Positions 24,608-32,116 of a stretch of 32,116 nucleotides of DNA are shown piece after piece. The first letter of the stretch is position 1, and the number at the start of each line of letters is the position of its first letter. A model generated the notes under the pieces. The model saw nothing but the letters and a program-made list of their open reading frames with translations, searched no databases and had not been told where the DNA came from. The translations under genes were made by a program, and so were the position numbers. This DNA comes from Candidatus Muproteobacteria bacterium (GTDB lineage: Bacteria; Pseudomonadota; Gammaproteobacteria; Acidiferrobacterales; Sulfurifustaceae), in NCBI GenBank assembly GCA_027449605.1, contig DAIDLH010000094.1, forward strand, positions 1 through 32,116, given 5' to 3'.

Positions 24608-24745
24608 ATGAATATCGAGGGCAGTCAGAATGTAGGGTGGGCACCGCCCACCGCCGGACAGCCAGCGAAGCCGTGTTGGTGGGCGATGCCCACCCTACGA
24701 ACATATGCCAGGGTATTTATGAAATTGGTTCTATGAATATCGAGG
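24608..24745. repeat. Insertion-like unit between sufB and sufC with 13-bp direct repeats
   Basis: ATGAATATCGAGG occurs at 24608-24620 and again at 24733-24745, exactly 125 bp apart. Between them is an inverted repeat: 24632-24652 (GTAGGGTGGGCACCGCCCACC region) pairs with 24678-24698 at 20 of 21 positions around a 25-nt spacer. The second copy supplies the GAGGT ribosome-binding site of sufC. It resembles a MITE-like insertion that duplicated its target. Confidence 0.6.
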
Positions 24746-24753
24746 TACCCATC

Positions 24754-25515
<762 letters not shown>

Positions 25516-25526
25516 GAGAGGTTTCC

Positions 25527-26870
25527 ATGAATCCAAACACAGCCAAAGAGACCTATCTCGACGCCATGGGCGCGGCGGAGAAAGGGCTTGCCGGTGCTCC
25601 GTCCTGGCTGCGCGAGCTGCGCCGGAGCGGTGCCGCGCGATTCGCGGAGGCCGGATTCCCGACGACGCGGGACGAAGCGTGGAAATACACCGACGTCACG
25701 CCGATTGTCCAGGCCGGTTTCCAATCGGTGGCCAAGGGAGCGAATGGCGTGGACCCGGCACGGCTCGATGGTTTCTGGTTTGAAAACCTGCCGTCGCATC
25801 GCCTGGTTTTTGTGAACGGCCATTATTCCGAAAAATTGTCGACACCGGGTGCGTGGCCCGAAGGTGTCACGGTGATGAGTCTGGCTGAAGCGCTGCGCGA
25901 TCAGGCGCACAGGATCGAGCCCTATCTCGGCCGCTGCGTCCCGGAGAAGGCCCACGGCTTCGCCGCGTTGAATACGGCCTTGTTCGCCGACGGCGCCTTC
26001 ATCCATCTCGGCCGTGGCGCGCGTCTGACATGGCCGATACACCTGTTGTACGTCACCACCGGCGCGGGCGAACCCCTGCTCTCCCAGCCGCGCAACCTGG
26101 TGGTGGCCGAAGAGGATAGTCAGGCGGTCCTGATCGAGAACTATGTGGCCATAGGCGAATCGGTTTATTTCACGAATGCGCTGACGGAAGTGGTGGTCGG
26201 TCCGCATGCCCTGATTGAGCATTATCGGCTGCAGGAAGAGGGCGCGCAGGCGTTCCACATCGGCGGCTTGCACGCGCATCTCGACCGCGACGGCCGGTTC
26301 ACGGCGCATGGCATCGATCTCGGCGGCCGGCTGGTGCGCAACGATCTGCGCAGCGTGCTGGATGCCGAGGGCGCGGAATGCCAGATGAACGGGCTGTACG
26401 TGCTCGGCGGCCGCCAGCACGTGGACAACCACACGCACATTGATCACGCCAAGCCGCGCGGCACCAGCCGCGAATTCTACAAAGGCGTGCTCGATGGCCG
26501 ATCGCGCGCCGTGTTTCACGGCCGCGTCATAGTGCGGCCCGATGCCCAGCACACCGACGCGCAGCAGGTGAACAACAATCTGCTGTTGTCGCGCGATGCC
26601 GAGGCCGACACCAAGCCGCAGCTCGAAATCTACGCCGACGACGTGAAATGCGCCCACGGCGCCACGGTCGGGCAATTGGACCCGGATGCGCTGTTCTACC
26701 TGCGGTCGCGCGCCGTGGATGAAACCGCGGCACGCGACCTGCTGACCTACGCCTTTGCCCGGGATGTGCTGAGCCGCCTCCGTCTCGAGCCGGTGCGGTC
26801 GCAACTGGAACGCCACCTCGCCGCCAAATTGCGAGTGGCGGCGCTGCCCCAAACCCAGGAGGTGTTTTGA
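25527..26870 (+). CDS. sufD: Fe-S cluster assembly protein SufD
   Basis: Partner of SufB in SufBC2D. It is 447 aa. Recognisable blocks are FPTTRDEAWKYTDVTPI near the N terminus, LNTALFADGAFIHLGRGARL, and the SufB/D beta-helix C-terminal part LYVLGGRQHVDNHTHIDHAKPRGTSREFYKGVLDGRSRAVFHGRVIVRPDAQHTDAQQ; the conserved His in GATVGQLDPDALFYLRSRA follows KCAHG. ATG 25527 has GAGAGG before it; ATG 25512, which overlaps the sufC stop, is less likely. The stop overlaps the sufU ATG by one base. The last codons carry the sufU ribosome-binding site AGGAGG intact. Confidence 0.95.
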   Translation: MNPNTAKETYLDAMGAAEKGLAGAPSWLRELRRSGAARFAEAGFPTTRDEAWKYTDVTPIVQAGFQSVAKGANGVDPARLDGFWFENLPSHRLVFVNGHYSEKLSTPGAWPEGVTVMSLAEALRDQAHRIEPYLGRCVPEKAHGFAALNTALFADGAFIHLGRGARLTWPIHLLYVTTGAGEPLLSQPRNLVVAEEDSQAVLIENYVAIGESVYFTNALTEVVVGPHALIEHYRLQEEGAQAFHIGGLHAHLDRDGRFTAHGIDLGGRLVRNDLRSVLDAEGAECQMNGLYVLGGRQHVDNHTHIDHAKPRGTSREFYKGVLDGRSRAVFHGRVIVRPDAQHTDAQQVNNNLLLSRDAEADTKPQLEIYADDVKCAHGATVGQLDPDALFYLRSRAVDETAARDLLTYAFARDVLSRLRLEPVRSQLERHLAAKLRVAALPQTQEVF

Positions 26871-27316
26871 TGATGTCGGATCTGCGCACCTTGTACGAGG
26901 AGATGGTCCTGGACCATAACCGCCGTCCGCGAAACTTCCAGAAGCGGCCGGCGGGCAGCAACCATCACGCGCGCGGCTACAACCCGGTGTGCGGCGATGA
27001 ATTCACGGTGCATCTCAAGGTGGAGGACGGCGTGATCAAGGACGTGGGTTTCGAAGGCGCCGGCTGCGCCATCTCCACCGCCTCCGCGTCGCTGATGACC
27101 GAAGCCCTGCAGGGCAAGACCGTACCGGAAGCGGAGACGCTGTTCCGGAACGTGCATAACCTGCTGACGCGCGAAGGCGAGAGCGGCGAGGTCGGCAAGC
27201 TCAAGGTGCTGGCCGGCGTGCACGAGTACCCCGCGCGCATCAAATGCGCCACGCTGCCCTGGCACACCTTGCGTGCCGCACTGCACGGCGAGCGCGGCAC
27301 GGTGTGCACGGAGTGA
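26870..27316 (+). CDS. sufU: SufU-type zinc sulfur-transfer/assembly protein
   Basis: Zinc-dependent sulfur acceptor that normally activates the cysteine desulfurase SufS (shown in Bacillus). It is 148 aa. Zinc ligands fit: Cys41 and Asp43 in NPVCGDEF, Cys66 in GAGCAISTAS, Cys126 in RIKCATLPW. The long segment between Cys66 and Cys126 is the insertion that marks SufU rather than IscU, and the IscU His-containing motif is missing. ATG 26870 is chosen, overlapping the sufD stop (TGATG) with AGGAGG at good spacing; ATG 26873 is possible. No sufS lies before or after it. Confidence 0.94.
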   Translation: MMSDLRTLYEEMVLDHNRRPRNFQKRPAGSNHHARGYNPVCGDEFTVHLKVEDGVIKDVGFEGAGCAISTASASLMTEALQGKTVPEAETLFRNVHNLLTREGESGEVGKLKVLAGVHEYPARIKCATLPWHTLRAALHGERGTVCTE

Positions 27317-27321
27317 GGGAC

Positions 27322-27675
27322 ATGAATCTCGATCTGATCAAGCTGGCGCAGGAACAGACCGCGACCGAAGGCGAGCTGAAGCAGCGGGTCATCGAGGCGT
27401 TGCGCAAGATTCATGACCCCGAGATTCCGCTAAACATTTACGACCTTGGGCTGATTTACGCGCTCGACGTGGATGAACGCGAAGGCAGGGTGCATATCCG
27501 CATGACCTTGACGAGCCCCGCCTGCCCGGTGGCGCAGACTTTTCCCGGCACGGTGGAAGACGCCGTCAAACAAATACCGGGCGTGAAGCAGGCGCAGGTG
27601 GAGCTGGTGTGGGACCCGCCGTGGAGCATGGACAGCCTGCCGGAAGCGGCCAAGCTTCAGCTCGGCCTGGTCTGA
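27322..27675 (+). CDS. sufT: SufT, MIP18-like (DUF59) Fe-S maturation factor
   Basis: A 117-aa cytosolic protein implicated in Fe-S protein maturation under high demand. The DUF59 signature is clear: RKIHDPEIPLNIYDLGLIYALD, then RIRMTLTSPACPVAQTFPG with the conserved cysteine, and VELVWDPPWSMDSLPEAAKLQLG. The N terminus MNLDLIKLAQ lies directly at ATG 27322, 5 nt after sufU. GAGGGA precedes the start. The SufT name is preferred over a generic MIP18 name because of its place in the suf operon. Confidence 0.92.
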   Translation: MNLDLIKLAQEQTATEGELKQRVIEALRKIHDPEIPLNIYDLGLIYALDVDEREGRVHIRMTLTSPACPVAQTFPGTVEDAVKQIPGVKQAQVELVWDPPWSMDSLPEAAKLQLGLV

Positions 27676-27698
27676 ACCGCGCCAACCCGGAGCCAGCC

Positions 27699-28019
27699 AT
27701 GTCAGACTGGGCCGATGTCGCCAAGGTCGGTGAAATTCCTCCGGGCGGATCGAAGCTGGTGTATCTGGACGGCGTCAAGGTCGCGGTGTTCAACCTCGGC
27801 GGTGAATACCACGCGATCGAAGACATCTGCACCCACGACGGCGGCGAGCTCGCCAGCGGCACGGTCGAAGGCGAAGAGATCGTCTGCCCGCGACACGGCG
27901 CGCGGTTCAATATCAAAACCGGCGCGGTCACGGCGCCGCCCGCCTACGAGCCGGTGTACAGCTTCCCGCTGCGCGTGTACGACGGCACGATCCAGATCCG
28001 CGACGATCGCTGGGATTAG
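27699..28019 (+). CDS. Rieske-type ferredoxin of the suf operon
   Basis: A 106-aa [2Fe-2S] Rieske protein of the non-heme oxygenase ferredoxin type. The cluster ligands are CTH (in EDICTHDGGELA) and CPRH (in EIVCPRHGARFN), the C-x-H ... C-x2-H pattern. It has no signal or membrane segment, so it is soluble. It lies 23 bp after sufT, so probably belongs to the same transcript. It may supply electrons or accept a cluster during assembly; that role is inferred from position alone. Last gene of the operon; a minus-strand tRNA follows. Confidence 0.93.
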   Translation: MSDWADVAKVGEIPPGGSKLVYLDGVKVAVFNLGGEYHAIEDICTHDGGELASGTVEGEEIVCPRHGARFNIKTGAVTAPPAYEPVYSFPLRVYDGTIQIRDDRWD

Positions 28020-28081
28020 CATTAAAGAAAGGGGAAAATTGTGGCGCGGTGGTAAAGAGGTCGCCGCATGCTAGAGGAAAA

Positions 28082-28157
28082 TGGTGGCCGGGGTCGGAAT
28101 CGAACCAACGACACGCGGATTTTCAATCCGCTGCTCTACCAACTGAGCTACCCGGCC
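28082..28157 (-). tRNA. tRNA-Phe (GAA)
   Basis: A 76-nt gene including CCA, read on the minus strand. GGCCGGG pairs with CCCGGCC; D-arm TAGCTCAGTTGGTAGAGC; anticodon loop TTGAAAA with GAA at 28124-28122; T-arm GGTTCGATTCC. Good match to the bacterial Phe tRNA. Confidence 0.97.
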
Positions 28158-28172
28158 GGGGAAAGGGAGGGC

Positions 28173-28202
28173 ATTATAGGGGAGCCGCCGGGCTGAATTC
28201 AA
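28173..28202 (-). promoter_or_regulatory. tRNA-Phe promoter
   Basis: On the minus strand TTGAAT (28202-28197), an 18-bp spacer, and a perfect TATAAT (28178-28173), 15 bp before the tRNA 5' end. The stretch after the -10 (GCCCTCCC) is GC-rich, as in stringently controlled promoters. Confidence 0.8.
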
Positions 28203-28242
28203 ACTTCAGGAAAGGGGCCGGAAACACCAGAGCCAGTAGCGA

Positions 28243-28316
28243 TGTAGGGTGCCGCCGCCCTGCGCACCGATCCAAGGCTTGCGGGAACACCCAAGGTGCG
28301 TGGGACGCACCCTGCG
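28243..28316. repeat. Imperfect inverted repeat upstream of tRNA-Phe
   Basis: TGTAGGGTGC... (from 28243) and ...GGTGCGTGGGACGCACCCTGC (28295-28315, here split) form imperfect arms around a central spacer. The margin TGTAGGGTG is the same as in the sufB-sufC unit at 24631, so both may belong to related intergenic repeat families. No gene is present between tRNA-Phe and yggX. Confidence 0.45.
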
Positions 28317-28345
28317 AGAGTGGGGCAAGGTTTTTGAGATAGCTG

Positions 28346-28618
28346 CTATTTGTTCGGGGCGACGTAATCCGGCGGCGGCGTGGAGCCCTGACCGAAAAAG
28401 AATTTTTCCATCTCGCCTTCGATCAGCTTGCGCGCCTTCGGGTCGAGGGGGTTGAGGCGATATTCGTTCATCAGCATGGTCTGGTGGCCGAGCCACATTT
28501 TCCACGCCTCCTTCGAGACGCTTTCCCAGATGCGCTTGCCGAGGTCACCGGGATAGGTCGGGTAATCCAGTCCCTCGGCTTCTTTGCCGAGCTTGACGCA
28601 TTTCACCATACGAGCCAT
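28346..28618 (-). CDS. yggX: Fe(II)-trafficking / oxidative-damage protection protein YggX
   Basis: A 90-aa cytosolic protein thought to protect Fe-S clusters and limit oxidative damage. The family pattern is clear: Cys7 near the N terminus ([10 protein letters not shown]), [45 protein letters not shown], and [13 protein letters not shown] 28618 is chosen because AGGA lies upstream and the Cys7 spacing matches E. coli; an ATG two codons earlier is less likely. Downstream of mutY by about 114 bp, in the conserved mutY-yggX order. It does not belong to the suf operon but serves a related job. Confidence 0.95.
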   Translation of the reverse strand: MARMVKCVKLGKEAEGLDYPTYPGDLGKRIWESVSKEAWKMWLGHQTMLMNEYRLNPLDPKARKLIEGEMEKFFFGQGSTPPPDYVAPNK

Positions 28619-28689
28619 TAACAATTCCTCTATATAAAAATTATGCCTGCCATCCTTGGCGTTACGTTTGAGGCTTTGATCAACCCCGG

Positions 28690-28709
28690 CCGCGCCATCC
28701 GTGGCGCGG
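28690..28709 (-). terminator. GC-rich hairpin between mutY and yggX
   Basis: CCGCGCCA and TGGCGCGG form a perfect 8-bp stem with loop TCCG (plus-strand reading). No T-run follows in the minus direction, so it may be an attenuator or processing site rather than a full terminator. Confidence 0.35.
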
Positions 28710-28720
28710 CGCTCGTCGGC

Positions 28721-28745
28721 GCGAGGACACGTTAAGTGTCCTCGC
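28721..28745 (-). repeat. Perfect 10-bp hairpin with TTAAC loop at the mutY 3' end
   Basis: On the minus strand GCGAGGACAC and GTGTCCTCGC flank TTAAC. It covers the last codons and stop (28732-28734) of mutY. The central 11-mer CACTTAACGTG is the same as in the hairpin at 17640-17666, with a different stem. Confidence 0.6.
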
Positions 28746-29802
28746 GACTACCCCGACTCGCCCTCAATTGTTCGAGCAGATGTTTGACCGGTGCGCTGAA
28801 TCCGCGCTGATCCGGCCGGCGCACGTTATACCAGACTGTTTCCGCTTTCTCCATCAGCTGATCCGTTGCCCCCACCAGTCGCGCGGGTATCGGCGTGATG
28901 TCGAGATGAAAGTGGCTGAAGCTGTGGCGCAGTGTCGGCCACGACGATTCGGTCTGAATGTTGATGCCGAGCGTCTTGCGGCACCATTGCCGCGCATTGC
29001 CATCGGCACATTCGGGAAATCCCCACAGGCCGCCCCACAGTCCCGCCGGCGGACGGCGTTGCAGCAGCACGCGCCCGCGCTTGTCGCGGATCATGAGCAT
29101 TTGCGTGGCCTTGACCGGTGTTTTGCGCGCGGCGGTGCGTACCGGAAAATCCTGCGTCGCGCCGAGCTGATGCGCGCGGCAGGTTTTGCGCAGCGGACAG
29201 CGCGCGCATTGCGGCTTGGTGCGCGTGCACACGGTCGCCCCCAGATCCATGATCGCCTGCGTGTAGTCGGCGACGCGTTGGTGCGGGGTATATTTCTCGG
29301 CGAGTTGCCACAACCGCGCTTCTGTTTCGCGTTGATTGGTCGGCGTATCGATGGCGTGCTGCCGCGCCAGCACGCGCTTGACGTTGCCGTCGAGTATCGG
29401 ATGCCGCTGATCGAAGGCGAGCGTCAGAATCGCACCGGCGGTGGAACGGCCGATGCCGGGCAGATCCGCCACCGCCTCGAACGCGCGCGGGAATTTACCG
29501 CCATGCTCGCCCACGACCCGTCGCGCCGCTTTATGCAGATTGCGCGCGCGGGCGTAATAGCCGAGGCCGGACCAGAGATGCAGGACTTCATCGAGGTCGG
29601 CGCGCGCCAGCGAACGCAGGTCGGGAAAGCGCTCGATGAATCGCCGGAAATACGGGATGACGGTCGCGACCTGTGTCTGTTGCAGCATGATCTCCGAGAC
29701 CCAGATGCAGTACGGATCGCGTTTGCGTTTCCACGGCAGGGTCTTGCGCCCGTGACGGTCGTACCAGGCGAGCAGCCGGCGGCTGATGGGGCGTTCGCTC
29801 AT
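28732..29802 (-). CDS. mutY: A/G-specific adenine DNA glycosylase MutY
   Basis: Removes adenine mispaired with 8-oxoguanine. It is 356 aa. The catalytic Glu is in [10 protein letters not shown]; the helix-hairpin-helix is [21 protein letters not shown] holds the catalytic Asp; the [4Fe-4S] motif is C-x6-C-x2-C-x5-C ([17 protein letters not shown]). The C-terminal domain is Nudix-like for oxoG recognition ([27 protein letters not shown]). ATG 29802 overlaps the stop of the START-domain gene (ATGA); a longer in-frame start at 29874 would lie inside that gene. Second gene of a minus-strand run with asmA and yggX. Confidence 0.96.
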   Translation of the reverse strand: MSERPISRRLLAWYDRHGRKTLPWKRKRDPYCIWVSEIMLQQTQVATVIPYFRRFIERFPDLRSLARADLDEVLHLWSGLGYYARARNLHKAARRVVGEHGGKFPRAFEAVADLPGIGRSTAGAILTLAFDQRHPILDGNVKRVLARQHAIDTPTNQRETEARLWQLAEKYTPHQRVADYTQAIMDLGATVCTRTKPQCARCPLRKTCRAHQLGATQDFPVRTAARKTPVKATQMLMIRDKRGRVLLQRRPPAGLWGGLWGFPECADGNARQWCRKTLGINIQTESSWPTLRHSFSHFHLDITPIPARLVGATDQLMEKAETVWYNVRRPDQRGFSAPVKHLLEQLRASRGSREDT

Positions 29803-30362
29803 TGGCCGGCCAGCTCCTCCACCCGGATCGCGATGCCGCGTATTTCCCTTTGCAGGAAGGATTTCACCAGCCATGGACCGATGAGGGGAGGAATGAAAAA
29901 ATCCGGCACCATCTCGGCGCCGTAGCGCAGTCGGGTTTTCGCGCCCTCGGCGGACACCTGCCAGTGCTCCACGGAATAGCGGAAATCGCTGAGCGCGGGC
30001 ACGCCGGTCACGACGATGTCGTCTCGCGGCCGGGCCTGGATGTCGACGACCTTCTTCATGGTCTTGCAGAAAATCAGGATGCAGGCGTGGAACGTGATGC
30101 TCACGCGATGCTCGGGAGTGTGCTCCGTTTTCAGAATGTGACTCTCGGCGATGGTCCGGGACAGCCGGGGCAGATTCTCGTAATCCGTCATGATCTGCCA
30201 GACTTTGTCGCGCTCGGCGTCGAGAACCACTTCGAAGGTCAGCTGATAACGGTCGCCGTCACGCGTGGCCTCGAGGCGCCGGATGTCGGCGGCGGAAACA
30301 GGCGCGGAAGCCAGAAGGCCGGTGGCCAGTAAAACCGTCACACACAGCCACGGGTTCAGCAT
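29799..30362 (-). CDS. Exported START/SRPBCC-domain protein
   Basis: A 187-aa protein with a signal peptide (MLNPWLCVTVLLATGLLASAPVSA, cleavage after about residue 24), so probably periplasmic. The mature part resembles the polyketide-cyclase/COQ10-like START family: VVLDAERDKVWQIMTDYENLPRLSRTI at the start of the cavity, and a long C-terminal helix (FFIPPLIGPWLVKSFLQREIRGIAIRVEELA). A hydrophobic ligand is likely but unknown. Its stop overlaps the mutY start by 4 bases and it begins 5 bp after the AsmA-family gene, so all three are probably one transcript. Confidence 0.8.
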   Translation of the reverse strand: MLNPWLCVTVLLATGLLASAPVSAADIRRLEATRDGDRYQLTFEVVLDAERDKVWQIMTDYENLPRLSRTIAESHILKTEHTPEHRVSITFHACILIFCKTMKKVVDIQARPRDDIVVTGVPALSDFRYSVEHWQVSAEGAKTRLRYGAEMVPDFFIPPLIGPWLVKSFLQREIRGIAIRVEELAGQ

Positions 30363-30367
30363 GGACG

Positions 30368-32074
30368 CTAACGCAGCTTGAATTTTTCTTTCAGCTTCTC
30401 CTGAAGTTTTTCCTTTATCTCCGTTTTCTTTTCCTCGACCCTGCCTTTGAGAATGGCGTTCCAGTCCGGCCGGAACCTCGGTTTCGAAAAAGGTCCATCG
30501 ATGATGATGGGGTAGGCGCCCACGGTGACGGTGTAATCGAGGATCTCCCTGGGCAGATCGGCCGAGCCTTTGCCGCTGATGTTCAACAGCTTCGGGCTCT
30601 GGATTTTCAGATCGTTGTTCTGAACGACGCCGTTCTTGATCTGCGCCGTGCCGCTCAGCCGGGAAAAGGCGGTTTCATCGCCGGGCTGCGGCGAAAGCTC
30701 GGCCAGTTTCTGATAGCTCTTGTCGCGCTTCGCGGCTTCGATGGCATCGATCATTTTTTTCAGGTCCATGCCCTTGATCGCGCCGTTCTGCACGCCGAAC
30801 GCCGCCGAACCGTTCAGGGTTTGCTTGATCTGACGCGCGTCCAGGCCCTGGGCCGTGGCCTTGGCGCTCAGGTTGGCGGAGCCGGTGAACTTGTCGAATT
30901 GGAGGGCGTCTTTAAGCGCCGGCGCCAGTTCAATGCCGGTGACGGATTCGTCGATGGTCAGCAACGGTGTCTTGCCGCGCACGTCGAGCGAGGTGCGACC
31001 GGTGTACTTGCCGTTGTAGAGCTTCGCCTGGTTGGGGCCGAGCGTGATCAGACCATTGTTGGCGGCGATTTGTATCGCCACGTCGCTCGAATGCAAATTC
31101 ATCGCTTTGAGCTTCTGAATGCGCAGCTTGCCCTGTACGTCGAGCGAACGCAGCAGGCTCAGCGGTATTTCCACCGGCTCGGCCGGCGCGGCCGTGCCCG
31201 GTTTCGTGGCGGCGGACGGAGCCGTCGTCGGCGCCGGGGTTGCCGGCATGTAACGGTCCAGGTCGACCTGGTCCAGCGCCAGATCGAAACGGTAGGCCGG
31301 TTTGTCGAAATTCTTGATGGCCAGCGTTCCGCTCAAAAGACTTTCATCGAATCCCAGCGCCAGATTCGAGACTTCCAGCTTCCGGGCCTCGAGATCGAGA
31401 TTCACCCTGGTTTTGAGATCGACGCGCTTGCGTGCCGGCAACTGGCTGCTTTCCAGATCGAAAACGAGGCGCACGTCCACCGGTTCGCCGACGACGATTT
31501 TTCCGGTCTGAAGATCGAGGTTACGCACGGCGGTTTGCGTCTTGCTGGTTTGGTCTTTCCAGGTCACGTCCGCCTGGCGGATGTCGATCTTGTTGACGCG
31601 GATGCCGCCGAGGTCCGGCGCCTTGCCCGAGGGAGTTTTCTCCGCCGGTTTTTCCGCCTTGGCCGGCGTGGGCGCGGTCAGGTCGTCCCAGTTGGTCTTG
31701 CCCGCGGCGTTGCGCGCCAGATTGAGTTTCAGTCCGTTGAGAAAAACCGTGTCGACGATGACCTGTTTGCGCAGCAGCGGCAGCAGCTCCACCCTGGCGC
31801 CGGCGCCGTCGAGGCGCGCGAACGGTTCAGGGCCGAAACCGGGGGCATTGCCCAGCTCGACCTTGCCGGTCTCGATCCCGATCCGCGGGAAGAACGACCA
31901 GCCGAGCTTGCCCTCGATACGCAGCTCGCGGCCGGTCTTGTCCTTGACCGCCTGGGCGATTTTCCCTTTGTACTCATTGAGGTCGACCAGGAGGGTCAGG
32001 CTGACGGCCAGGATGACCAGCAGGGCCAGCAACCCGCCCAGCAGGATCGCCAGGATTCTTAACGGTTTTTTCAT
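30368..32074 (-). CDS. AsmA-family protein
   Basis: A 568-aa inner-membrane-anchored periplasmic protein. One N-terminal transmembrane segment (LRILAILLGGLLALLVILAVSLTLLV) is followed by the AsmA N-terminal motif DLNEYKGKIAQAVKDKTGRELRIEGKLGWSFFPRIGIETGKVELGNAPGF. The C-terminal AsmA domain includes FDKFTGSANLSAKATAQGLD and LNGSAAFGVQNGAIKGMDLKKMI. Two low-complexity Ala/Pro/Thr/Lys linkers are present (about 140-155 and 285-305). AsmA-like proteins are now linked to lipid transport across the envelope. GGAG lies 8 nt before ATG 32074. The gene order with mutY and yggX is common in gammaproteobacteria. Confidence 0.92.
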   Translation of the reverse strand: MKKPLRILAILLGGLLALLVILAVSLTLLVDLNEYKGKIAQAVKDKTGRELRIEGKLGWSFFPRIGIETGKVELGNAPGFGPEPFARLDGAGARVELLPLLRKQVIVDTVFLNGLKLNLARNAAGKTNWDDLTAPTPAKAEKPAEKTPSGKAPDLGGIRVNKIDIRQADVTWKDQTSKTQTAVRNLDLQTGKIVVGEPVDVRLVFDLESSQLPARKRVDLKTRVNLDLEARKLEVSNLALGFDESLLSGTLAIKNFDKPAYRFDLALDQVDLDRYMPATPAPTTAPSAATKPGTAAPAEPVEIPLSLLRSLDVQGKLRIQKLKAMNLHSSDVAIQIAANNGLITLGPNQAKLYNGKYTGRTSLDVRGKTPLLTIDESVTGIELAPALKDALQFDKFTGSANLSAKATAQGLDARQIKQTLNGSAAFGVQNGAIKGMDLKKMIDAIEAAKRDKSYQKLAELSPQPGDETAFSRLSGTAQIKNGVVQNNDLKIQSPKLLNISGKGSADLPREILDYTVTVGAYPIIIDGPFSKPRFRPDWNAILKGRVEEKKTEIKEKLQEKLKEKFKLR

Positions 32075-32116
32075 GGCTATACTCCGGGAGAGGGGTGGGT
32101 GGAGCGGGTGATGGGA

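Overview
The window is GC-rich, densely coded bacterial chromosome. It fits a gammaproteobacterium, probably of the Chromatiales/Acidiferrobacter kind. Support comes from the rpsU-yqeY-dnaG-rpoD macromolecular-synthesis block, the asmA / mutY / yggX order, an E. coli-type CCA enzyme with an HD domain, and the folK-folB-plsY-tsaD neighbourhood. This placement is inference from gene content and order; no 16S or other phylogenetic marker search was possible. No gene-free stretch exceeds about 200 bp. No rRNA and no CRISPR array was seen.

Layout. 1-7460: housekeeping genes, namely the 3' end of a Slt-type lytic transglycosylase, a GAF-GGDEF diguanylate cyclase, an NDUFA9-like NAD(P)-binding protein, a zinc aminopeptidase lipoprotein (minus), cca, a DsrE-like exported protein and rimO. 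7450-10718: mtnC and a MidA/NDUFAF7-type methyltransferase (minus), then a PTR1/FolM-like pteridine reductase (plus). 10224-12917: folB-folK (minus), plsY (plus) and tsaD (minus); the pteridine reductase, folB and folK form a folate group. 13045-17586: rpsU, yqeY, dnaG, rpoD. 17776-17852: a tRNA with a CAT anticodon.

17877-22477 is the most unusual part. It is a compact 4.6-kb cassette bounded by 27-bp terminal inverted repeats (26/27 identical) and by a 5-bp direct repeat TCATG lying exactly outside both ends. It holds a leftward operon (Tat-exported alpha/beta hydrolase, flavodoxin-like oxidoreductase, zinc alcohol dehydrogenase, exported cyclophilin-like protein) and a divergent LysR regulator, with no transposase. 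It looks like a transposed, LysR-controlled redox/detoxification module mobilised in trans. Its right end lies 23 bp before the start of a decayed HemG-like flavodoxin gene (22501-22969).

23037-28019: a SUF iron-sulfur cluster assembly operon, sufB-sufC-sufD-sufU-sufT-Rieske ferredoxin, preceded by two sequences resembling IscR type-1 sites. No cysteine desulfurase (sufS), no sufE and no Rrf2 regulator gene is present. A 125-bp unit with a 21-bp inverted repeat and a 13-bp direct repeat separates sufB from sufC.

28082-32074 (all minus): tRNA-Phe with a good promoter, yggX, mutY, an exported START-domain protein and an AsmA-family protein. Several intergenic gaps contain inverted repeats that look like dispersed repeat families, including two hairpins that share an identical 11-nt core but have different stems.
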